A stretch of DNA of 30,356 nucleotides, taken from Lachnoclostridium sp. UBA3262. Its GTDB lineage: Bacteria > Bacillota > Clostridia > Lachnospirales > Lachnospiraceae. Positions 17,010-22,822 of this stretch are shown here, piece by piece. A program made the position numbers and the translations under genes. The notes under the pieces were generated by a model that saw only the letters and a program-made list of their open reading frames with translations, was not told where the DNA came from and did not search any database. Positions within the stretch are counted from its first letter, which is position 1. Every line of letters begins with the position of its first letter. The DNA is taken from contig DEUM01000032.1 in NCBI GenBank assembly GCA_002362575.1, positions 1 to 30,356 on the forward strand. Reading direction: 5' to 3'.

Positions 17010-18098
17010 CTATTTAATAATTTCGGAAGCAATGGCGTCACCCATCTCCTTTGTGCCAAGTAACGTCTTGCCCTCATCCATTATATCAATTGTCCGATAT
17101 CCTTTTTTAAGAACTTCCTTCACGGCATTTTCGACGGCATCCGCTTCTTTTTGTAAATCGAAGGAATAGCGGAGCATCATAGCCGCAGATAATATGGTTG
17201 CAATCGGATTTGCCTTGTTCTGACCAGCAATGTCCGGTGCTGAACCATGGCTCGGTTCATACAGCCCCAGTGTTCCCTCTCCGAGGCTTGCCGAGGACAA
17301 CATTCCCAGCGAACCCGTCACCATACTTGCCTCATCCGACAAAATATCACCAAACATATTTTCCGTCAGAATCACATCAAACTGTTTTGGCTCCCTGACT
17401 AACTGCATAGCACAGTTATCGACAAGCATATCGGTCAATTCCACTTCCGGATAGTCTGCGCTGACCTCCTTCACGACCTTTCGCCACAATCTGGAAGAAT
17501 CTAACACATTCGCCTTATCCACACTACAGACTCGTTTATTTCGTTTCATCGCAATATCAAACGCCCATTTGGCGATTCTGCGAATTTCATTTTCATTATA
17601 AGTGAGCGTATCCACTGCCGTCATGACACCGTCCACTTCTTTCGTGTAACGTTCTCCAAAGTAGAGACCTCCCGTCAATTCGCGGGTGACGACAAAATCA
17701 AATCCACCCTCTGTCAATTCCTCTTTCAGCGGACAGGCGCCGCTCAACTCATCAAACAAAATGGCTGGACGGAGATTACAGAACAATTCCAGTCCTTTCC
17801 TTATCTTTAAGAGTCCTGCTTCCGGTCTCTTGTCCGGCGGAAGCTCATACCAGCTGTCCTGACCCACCTTGCCTCCGACGGCGCCAAGTAAAACCGAATC
17901 GCTCTTTTTCGCCCGCTCCAGTGTTTCCTCTGTCAGGGGTTCTCCATATTTATCAATCGAACATCCACCCATCATAAGTTCCTCATATTGGAATGTATGA
18001 CCATAGATTTCTCCTACTTTATCTAATACTTTTTTTGCCTCTGTCACGATTTCCGGACCAATACCATCACCCGGAATTACTGCTATATTAAATCTCAT
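17010..18098 (-). CDS. leuB: 3-isopropylmalate dehydrogenase
   Basis: This NAD-dependent oxidative decarboxylase carries out the third committed step of leucine synthesis. The 362-residue protein starts MRFNIAVIPGDGIGPEIV. It has LLGAVGGKVG, the active-site region ELTGGLYFGERY, and NMFGDILSDEASMVTGSLGMLSSASLG, ending with YEPSHGSAPDIAGQNKANP. The LLGAVGG segment and lack of a homoisocitrate or isocitrate signature favour LeuB. The start is ATG 18098, with GGAGG (complement of 18104-18108) 5 nt before it. It is the first gene after the promoter at 18150-18179 and so probably leads the leuB-ilvD-ilvB-serC-serA transcript. leuA, leuC and leuD are not in the window. Confidence 0.95.
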   Translation of the reverse strand: MRFNIAVIPGDGIGPEIVTEAKKVLDKVGEIYGHTFQYEELMMGGCSIDKYGEPLTEETLERAKKSDSVLLGAVGGKVGQDSWYELPPDKRPEAGLLKIRKGLELFCNLRPAILFDELSGACPLKEELTEGGFDFVVTRELTGGLYFGERYTKEVDGVMTAVDTLTYNENEIRRIAKWAFDIAMKRNKRVCSVDKANVLDSSRLWRKVVKEVSADYPEVELTDMLVDNCAMQLVREPKQFDVILTENMFGDILSDEASMVTGSLGMLSSASLGEGTLGLYEPSHGSAPDIAGQNKANPIATILSAAMMLRYSFDLQKEADAVENAVKEVLKKGYRTIDIMDEGKTLLGTKEMGDAIASEIIK

Positions 18099-18149
18099 AC
18101 TTACCTCCATTTGAAACATTCTGCTATATGATGTACTTTCATTCTTCCT

Positions 18150-18179
18150 AGTATAAAGCAAAGAGGCGTAATATGTCAA
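18150..18179 (-). promoter_or_regulatory. Sigma-A promoter of the leuB gene train, next to the repeat
   Basis: Minus strand: TTGACA (18179-18174), an 18-nt spacer, TATACT (18155-18150), about 50 bp before leuB. The end of the palindromic element lies only 18 bp beyond the -35 box. The leader is short and I see no T-box or leucine-rich leader peptide. Confidence 0.75.
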
Positions 18180-18197
18180 GTAGTGACGTAGAAACAG

Positions 18198-18736
18198 TAG
18201 GGCGATTGCTTAATCATTTATGTTTTCAAGGCGGCGGGTATCTTACGGTTTCCTGTTCTTATATCACTCCCCGAAAAATTATGTTTCCTTTGTTTACAAA
18301 TATGCCGCCCGAGCATTGTCTGAGATGTCTGCTGTCACTTTCCTGCCTTTTGGCAGTGCGTTTTCACTAAAGCCGCCACGCAACGGTACTAATGCACCAC
18401 CAGAGTCAAACGCATTACACTGCGGGCAGATGCGAAGCATCCATTCATGAAAGAAGGATGTCAAAAACAAATTAATTTGTTTTTTCGTCCGTCTTTCATG
18501 AATGTGCACCTTTGGTGCTGCCCGCAATAATTAGTAACCGAGGTGGTGCATAAGGACCGGCGGACGGCAATACTGCAAAAGACAGGAAATGGACAGCAGA
18601 CAGCGAGTTTTGCGAAGGACGGCGAAGTGTTTTTGTAAACAAAGGAAACAATTTATTTTTCGTCGGGAGTGATATTCCGGGCAAGAAACCGTAGAATACC
18701 CGCCGCTTTAGCGTAAATGATTAAGCAATCGCCCTA
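18198..18736. repeat. Complete 539-bp palindromic repeat element (copy 2)
   Basis: The ends are perfect 23-bp inverted repeats (18198-18220 and 18714-18736), starting TAGGGCGATTGC and ending GCAATCGCCCTA. If TA is the target duplication, the element proper starts GGGCGATTGC. The two arms (18198-18441 and 18504-18736) are imperfect inverted copies throughout, so the whole unit can fold on itself. The centre (18422-18526) holds TGCGGGCA/TGCCCGCA closing a junction with two 5-bp side hairpins, GATGC-GAA-GCATC (18429-18441) and GCACC-TTT-GGTGC (18506-18518), and a long A/T-rich arm. Frames inside are short and not gene-like. It fills most of the 744-bp leuB-ybjQ gap and has no transposase, so it is MITE-like. 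Confidence 0.85.
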
Positions 18737-18842
18737 TAAAAATCTATTATTACTAAAATTTTAAAGTAGAAAAGATTTCGATTCTATGATAAACTGGAAA
18801 TGGAAAAAACACCTAAAGATACGCTTTAGAATGGAGGATACT

Positions 18843-19166
18843 ATGATTTTAACAAACACAGAAACAATGGAAGGTTACAAAATTCAAACACTTGGACTGG
18901 TTCAGGGCAGCACGATTCAGTCTAAAAACATGTTTAAGGACATGGGTTCCGGCTTCAAAAGTATGGTCGGCGGCGAATTAAAAGCCTACACAAAAATGAT
19001 GGAGCAGGCGCGCGAGGTCGCTACCGGGCGCATGATTGAGAAAGCGGAAGCGATGGGCGCTGACGCCATTATCTGCGTACGCTTCAATTCTGCATCCGTT
19101 ATGCAGGGGGCTGCTGAAATTATGGCATACGGAACTGCTGTCAAATTAACAAAAACGAATGAGTAA
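18843..19166 (+). CDS. YbjQ/UPF0145 family protein (107 aa)
   Basis: The protein has the YbjQ (UPF0145, 'putative heavy-metal-binding') pattern. It starts MILTNTETMEGYKIQ, followed by GLVQGSTIQSKN, the segment GGELKAYTKMMEQAREVA, MIEKAEAMGADAIICVRF and a closing strand EIMAYGTAVKL. Family members form cytoplasmic pentamers; the biological role is not established. I chose ATG 18843 because GGAGG lies 5 nt before it and the protein then matches the family's normal 100-110 residues. A longer frame from 18786 has an unconserved basic N terminus. A weak promoter TTAAAG-18-TATGAT (18761-18790) is possible. A strong terminator follows, so it is monocistronic. Confidence 0.9.
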   Translation: MILTNTETMEGYKIQTLGLVQGSTIQSKNMFKDMGSGFKSMVGGELKAYTKMMEQAREVATGRMIEKAEAMGADAIICVRFNSASVMQGAAEIMAYGTAVKLTKTNE

Positions 19167-19180
19167 CTATTAAAAAATAG

Positions 19181-19208
19181 AAAGGGGGCGTTTTTTGCCC
19201 CCTTTTTT
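19181..19208 (+). terminator. Rho-independent terminator after the YbjQ-family gene
   Basis: AAAGGGGGC (19181-19189) pairs perfectly with GCCCCCTTT (19197-19205) across a 7-nt loop and runs into further Ts. It begins 14 bp after the stop. The complement also has a T-rich tail (CTATTTTTT), so it may serve the convergent aldo/keto reductase as well. Confidence 0.9.
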
Positions 19209-19214
19209 GCTTAA

Positions 19215-19232
19215 CCTGATGGTATCGTCAGG
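19215..19232. repeat. CCTGA-type hairpin at the 3' end of the aldo/keto reductase
   Basis: CCTGATGGTATCGTCAGG folds with a 5-bp stem or longer. On the minus strand it begins at the base after the aldo/keto reductase stop. It resembles the hairpins at 123-139 and 30005-30030, which also lie just after genes. Confidence 0.5.
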
Positions 19233-20051
19233 CTAAAAATCTACATTATCTGGATTTCCATGCATTTCATCACGGTTCAGACTGTCTATCTTTTCTATTT
19301 CTTCCGCTGACAGCTCAAAATCAAAGACATCTGCATTTTGCTGGATTCTCTCATCCTTGACCGATTTCGGTATTGTCACAATATCATTCTGGATATCGTA
19401 GCGCAGAATAATCTGTGCAGCTGTTTTTCCATATTTATCCGCCAGTTCTTTCAAAACAGGCTCATCAAACGCTGCCCCGCGCCCGAGCGGGCTCCAAGCC
19501 TCTGAAACAATGCCATGTTCTTTACAATACCTGCGCAGCTCTCTCCTTGTCAGATACGGATTGCACTCAAACTGATTCACTGCCGGCGCAATATTTCCTT
19601 TTACGCTGAGTTCTTCCAGATGATGCTCTAGAAAATTACTGACTCCGATTGCACGCACAAGCTTCTCCTCGTATAACTGTTCAAGCACCTTCCATGTTTC
19701 ATGAATCTTCCCCGGAACCGGCCAGTGAATCAGGTAAAGGTCTACATATTCCATCCCCAGCGCTTTCAGGCTGTCCTCAAAGGCCTCTCTCTGCCTTCCC
19801 TCTCTCTGGTCGTCATTCCAGATTTTGGTTGTGACAAATATTCCACTGCGCGAAACTCCGCTGGTGCGTACAGCCTCCCCCACCTCTTTTTCATTTTTGT
19901 AAAAGGAAGCGGTATCTATCAGCCTGTATCCATGCCTTAGTGCACTCTGAACAGCCGGAACAGTTTCCTCCTCCGACTTGTACACGCCAAGTCCAAATAT
20001 TGGCATTTCCACCCCATTATTCAATGTTATCGTAGACTGTAATGATTTCAT
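19233..20051 (-). CDS. Aldo/keto reductase (AKR, 2,5-diketo-gluconate reductase-like)
   Basis: The 272-residue protein is a single (beta/alpha)8 barrel that should use NADPH to reduce aldehydes or ketones. The complete catalytic tetrad is visible: D46 and Y51 (IDTASFYKNE), K76 (VTTKIW) and H109 (LIHWP). The family blocks GLGVYK, AIGVSNF, VNQFECNPYL and the coenzyme segment IPKSVKDERIQQN near residue 240 are present. The sequence fits the AKR5-like group common in Firmicutes; the substrate cannot be told. GGAGG lies 6 nt before the ATG. It is 36 bp downstream of the membrane protein gene and probably shares its promoter at 21000. Confidence 0.93.
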   Translation of the reverse strand: MKSLQSTITLNNGVEMPIFGLGVYKSEEETVPAVQSALRHGYRLIDTASFYKNEKEVGEAVRTSGVSRSGIFVTTKIWNDDQREGRQREAFEDSLKALGMEYVDLYLIHWPVPGKIHETWKVLEQLYEEKLVRAIGVSNFLEHHLEELSVKGNIAPAVNQFECNPYLTRRELRRYCKEHGIVSEAWSPLGRGAAFDEPVLKELADKYGKTAAQIILRYDIQNDIVTIPKSVKDERIQQNADVFDFELSAEEIEKIDSLNRDEMHGNPDNVDF

Positions 20052-20087
20052 AATAAACCTCCATTTCTGCTGTTCAATAATTGCATA

Positions 20088-20957
20088 TTAAAACGTTATA
20101 CCGAGTATGTCAATCAATATTCCCCATGAGACGCTCGCCAGATATACAAAGGCAATAATCCCAACATTTTGTTTTTTATGCTTTTTATTCATCCGGCACA
20201 GTATCAGAATTCCCACTCCGGCGCTCGCAAGCAATCCCGACATCATAGGACCTGCTCCTATCAGCCCCTCCAGATACATCTGGCTTATGACAACGGAGGC
20301 CGCACAGTTTGGTATCAGTCCAACCAGACCGGCAAGCAGCTCTCCAATTACCGGCATATTTAATAGAAAACCGGACAGATTTTCTTCCCCAATACCCATA
20401 ATCACACCATTCAGGACAAGCGTAATAAGGAAAATAAACAACGTAATCTGCAATGTATGCCGCACCGCTGATATAAAAATACCTTCTTCGCAGTGACAAT
20501 GCTCACTCTCGCACATAGAATGAATATTTTTGTAGCGTATTTCTTTCCTTATTAAATTGCGATACAAAAAATCCAGCACAAAACCACTGATAATACCAAA
20601 CAGCATTTTAAGAAAAAGGATTTTAAGAATCGTCCTTGCCGGTACATCCCACGATACAAAAATAGGAAGCATCTCATCCGATGTTGAAAGATATACTGCC
20701 GCCAACGTACCTGCCGTAATAACTCCGCCCGCATACAGATTTGAGGCTGCCGCTGAAAATCCACACTGCGGAAAAACCCCTAGAACACCGCCAAGGAACG
20801 GCCCGGTCTTGCCCGCGCGCCGGATAGCCGCCTGCGTCCGGCTTCCTGTCCTATGCTCCAGCCATTCCATTACTAAATATGTAATAAATAGAAATGGCAG
20901 AAGCTTCACACTATCCAATATTGCGTCAAATAGTAAATCCCAAAGTAAATCAAACAT
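20088..20957 (-). CDS. Metal-permease-like membrane protein (ArsP_2 / putative manganese transporter type)
   Basis: The 289-residue protein is mostly hydrophobic, with about 8-10 possible membrane helices. It contains two related half-signatures: GVLGVFPQCGFSAAASNLY near residue 57 and GLVGLIPNCAASVVISQMY near residue 215. Each puts a Pro-polar-Cys in a membrane helix followed by a Tyr and a Gly-rich turn. This inverted-repeat-like arrangement is what I know of the family named putative manganese transporter or heavy-metal exporter; the assignment is by pattern. The loop between the halves carries MCESEHCHCEEG, a Cys/His/Glu cluster fit for metal binding. GGAGG precedes the ATG, and a sigma-A promoter lies at 21000-21028. 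Transport substrate unknown. Confidence 0.75.
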   Translation of the reverse strand: MFDLLWDLLFDAILDSVKLLPFLFITYLVMEWLEHRTGSRTQAAIRRAGKTGPFLGGVLGVFPQCGFSAAASNLYAGGVITAGTLAAVYLSTSDEMLPIFVSWDVPARTILKILFLKMLFGIISGFVLDFLYRNLIRKEIRYKNIHSMCESEHCHCEEGIFISAVRHTLQITLFIFLITLVLNGVIMGIGEENLSGFLLNMPVIGELLAGLVGLIPNCAASVVISQMYLEGLIGAGPMMSGLLASAGVGILILCRMNKKHKKQNVGIIAFVYLASVSWGILIDILGITF

Positions 20958-20999
20958 CTATTTCCTCCAATGTCATTGAACTGTAAATAATGTCTTTTT

Positions 21000-21028
21000 A
21001 TTATATCGGTTGGATTCCCAAAATGCAA
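21000..21028 (-). promoter_or_regulatory. Sigma-A promoter of the permease-aldo/keto reductase pair
   Basis: Minus strand: TTGCAT (21028-21023), 17 nt, TATAAT (21005-21000), about 43 bp before the permease ATG. It directly abuts the hairpin at 21029-21071. Confidence 0.7.
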
Positions 21029-21071
21029 GGGGAGAGAAAAAACTCCCCGAACCGGATTGTTTTCTCTCCCC
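21029..21071 (-). terminator. Large hairpin after hsp20, probably its terminator
   Basis: GGGGAGAGAAAA and TTTTCTCTCCCC form a perfect 12-bp stem with a 19-nt loop. Alternative pairings are possible: GGGGAG with CTCCCC inside the left arm and loop (21029-21048), and CCCC with GGGG just upstream on the minus strand. The minus strand also has T6 within the structure. It separates hsp20 (stop at 21103) from the permease promoter. Confidence 0.55.
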
Positions 21072-21102
21072 CCTTGTGGGGACTAATTTATCACAACTAC
21101 AG

Positions 21103-21543
21103 TCAACCTTCAATCGAAATGAACTTCTTCTGCTCCACCTCCGGCTGCTTTTCCTTTTTCGGAACAAGCAGTGTCAGTACGCCATCCTTAAATTTAGCTT
21201 TAATATCTTCTTCTGTTATCTGGCTGCCGACATAAAAGCTTCTTCTGCATGTTCCCTGATAACGCTCCCGGCGGATGAATTTGTTTTCATCGTCCTTCTC
21301 CTCATTTTCCTGCCTGTGCTCTGCCGAGATTGTCAGATAGCCATCCTTTAAGGAAGCATTGACGTCCTCCTTAGCAAAGCCCGGCAAATCCATCTCAATC
21401 TGGTATTCGCCATCGGACTCCCTGACGTCTGTACTCATCATATTCATTTTCGGCATCTGACCACTCTCCATAAACGGACTTCTGAAAAAATCATCAAACA
21501 TATCATCAACAAAATTTGGTCTAAAAATACTTGGTCTTAACAT
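21103..21543 (-). CDS. Small heat shock protein, Hsp20/alpha-crystallin family
   Basis: This ATP-independent chaperone binds unfolding proteins. An N-terminal arm (LRPSIFRPNFVDDMFDDFF) precedes the alpha-crystallin domain (about 38-138), with YQIEMDLPGFAKEDVNASLKDGYLTI and the closing FKDGVLTLLVPKKE. A short charged C-terminal tail follows. The total of 146 residues is typical. I chose ATG 21543, with AAGGA 6 nt before it; an ATG two codons earlier touches the Shine-Dalgarno. A CIRCE operator overlaps its promoter at 21646-21688, so HrcA repression and heat induction are expected. The leader of about 100 nt contains two stem-loops. Confidence 0.95.
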   Translation of the reverse strand: MLRPSIFRPNFVDDMFDDFFRSPFMESGQMPKMNMMSTDVRESDGEYQIEMDLPGFAKEDVNASLKDGYLTISAEHRQENEEKDDENKFIRRERYQGTCRRSFYVGSQITEEDIKAKFKDGVLTLLVPKKEKQPEVEQKKFISIEG

Positions 21544-21565
21544 AATCATTCCTTCTTTCTATTTT

Positions 21566-21623
21566 CGCAGTGCTTATTGCTCTGCGGTTGGGGCACTTTA
21601 GCAAAAAGCCTTTGCTTTGTGCC
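21566..21623 (-). promoter_or_regulatory. Two stem-loops in the hsp20 5' leader
   Basis: In the untranslated leader, GGCAC (21623-21619 read on the minus strand) pairs with GTGCC (21596-21592), and inside it AGCAAA pairs with TTTGCT. Closer to the gene, CGCAG (21586-21582) pairs with CTGCG (21570-21566). The ribosome site itself (21550-21554) lies outside both stems, so a classic thermometer is not shown. Confidence 0.4.
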
Positions 21624-21645
21624 TTTTGTTTTATTTGTTATATAT

Positions 21646-21674
21646 GTTATAGCATAATTTGTTAGCACTGTCAA
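21646..21674 (-). promoter_or_regulatory. Sigma-A promoter of hsp20, overlapping CIRCE
   Basis: Minus strand: TTGACA (21674-21669), 17 nt, TATAAC (21651-21646). The -35 box lies inside the CIRCE element, so HrcA binding would block RNA polymerase. Confidence 0.8.
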
Positions 21675-21688
21675 GAGGTGAGTGCTAA
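21662..21688. promoter_or_regulatory. CIRCE operator (HrcA binding site)
   Basis: TTAGCACTG-N9-GAGTGCTAA (21662-21670 and 21680-21688) matches the CIRCE consensus TTAGCACTC-N9-GAGTGCTAA with one mismatch. CIRCE is the HrcA operator usually found before groE and dnaK operons; here it controls hsp20. Confidence 0.92.
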
Positions 21689-21743
21689 TTTTTTTAAAAT
21701 ATTTTTCTTTTTTTATTTTTTCCATTTTATTCTTTATTATTCG

Positions 21744-21773
21744 TTTACGTTCCACTGATTAATATGCTAAAAT
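21744..21773 (+). promoter_or_regulatory. Possible promoter of the SGNH hydrolase gene
   Basis: TTTACG (21744-21749), 18 nt, TAAAAT (21768-21773), 43 bp before the ATG. Both boxes deviate from consensus. Confidence 0.45.
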
Positions 21774-21816
21774 ATTTACATAAAGTTTTCAGAACTGGAA
21801 GAATAGGAGGGATAAC

Positions 21817-22812
21817 ATGAATTCAGCACACATTTTCATGGGTAATACATACCGGCTTCACACCGTCTTTGACAAAGCCGAACGGGGCGAACCAGTCTCT
21901 ATCGTTTTTCTTGGCGCCTCCATTACACTTGGCTATCAAATTGATAAGAAATATCTGTTTCCCACGATTGTTCAAAATTATCTGCGGGATCAATTTCATA
22001 ATTCCAACATTCACAGCCATAATCTAAGTGTAGCAGGCATGCCGTCCATGCATGGGCTGCAGCTCGCTTATTTTGATGTGGAATCCTATGCCCCGGACTT
22101 AATTGTCATTGATTACTCCGTCAATGATCAAAAAGACGCTACACACCGGGAAGCGTTTGAAGGACTTATAGTAAAATGCCTGTCGCTTCCAACGAAACCG
22201 GCCGTTCTTTCCTTTTTTGTAAAAAACCGCAGCGGATATACCTGCGCTGCCCAAATGACAGCGGTCTGTTCACATTATGACATTCCCTATGTAAATGTCG
22301 GAGAATGGCTGGAACAGGATATCCTGCAGGGTAGTATGAAATGGGAAGATTTTTCGTACGATGGCTGCCATCCGACTCCGGAGGGGCACGGTTACATTGG
22401 AAAGTGCCTGTTAGAGCTATTTAAGCATGCCACGCATACACCTGCTGATTCAGAATACAGATTGCCAGAACAGCCTTTCTTTCAAGATGAGCTGGCGCAC
22501 CTTCAGTTTCATCCATCTTCATGGGAAAATACCCCTTCTACTCATTTGCCGTCTCTTTCACTAGAGGCAAACTGCCGTACACTATTTCTCATATACCTTG
22601 TCGGTACAACGCAGGATTATGGAAAAGCATGCCTGACTGTAGACGGCTCAGTCTGCAGCCATCTGGATTCCTACCGGATACACGAATGGGAACATCCGGC
22701 ATACGAGGTCATTCATCTGTCAAAGGAAAAGAAACTACATCAAATTTCCCTTTCCATGCCAAAAGGTGAAAACGATAAACGCTTTCACCTTTTACGCTTG
22801 GGATATATATAG
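21817..22812 (+). CDS. SGNH/GDSL-family hydrolase
   Basis: The 331-residue protein carries the SGNH esterase blocks in its first 210 residues. Block I, with the nucleophile Ser, is IVFLGASITLGYQ (about 29-41). The block II Gly lies near NLSVAGMPS, block III is IDYSVNDQ with its Asn, and block V is DGCHPTPEGHGY, supplying Asp and His. No signal peptide is visible, so it should be cytoplasmic. The C-terminal 110 residues look like a separate small beta domain with no family I recognise. Such enzymes deacetylate sugars or lipids. Its neighbour is a convergent xylan-type esterase/glycosidase, so a role in deacetylating imported xylo-oligosaccharides is a reasonable guess only. GGAGG lies 6 nt before the ATG. 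Confidence 0.88.
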   Translation: MNSAHIFMGNTYRLHTVFDKAERGEPVSIVFLGASITLGYQIDKKYLFPTIVQNYLRDQFHNSNIHSHNLSVAGMPSMHGLQLAYFDVESYAPDLIVIDYSVNDQKDATHREAFEGLIVKCLSLPTKPAVLSFFVKNRSGYTCAAQMTAVCSHYDIPYVNVGEWLEQDILQGSMKWEDFSYDGCHPTPEGHGYIGKCLLELFKHATHTPADSEYRLPEQPFFQDELAHLQFHPSSWENTPSTHLPSLSLEANCRTLFLIYLVGTTQDYGKACLTVDGSVCSHLDSYRIHEWEHPAYEVIHLSKEKKLHQISLSMPKGENDKRFHLLRLGYI

Positions 22813-22822
22813 TAGCCAAAAT

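Noticed and set aside
18099..18197. A T-box or leucine leader-peptide attenuator before leuB
   Set aside because: The leader is too short, with no T-box sequence, no Leu-rich frame and no terminator hairpin.
18496..18684. Open frames inside the repeat element, e.g. the minus-strand frame with LFPLFTKTLRRPSQNSL, similar to a frame at 30050-30304
   Set aside because: The similarity follows from the DNA repeat itself. The frames lack ribosome sites and coding character, and both arms produce such frames.
18786..18842. Longer start of the YbjQ-family protein at 18786
   Set aside because: The extension overlaps the likely promoter and the GGAGG site; the family starts at the internal ATG 18843.
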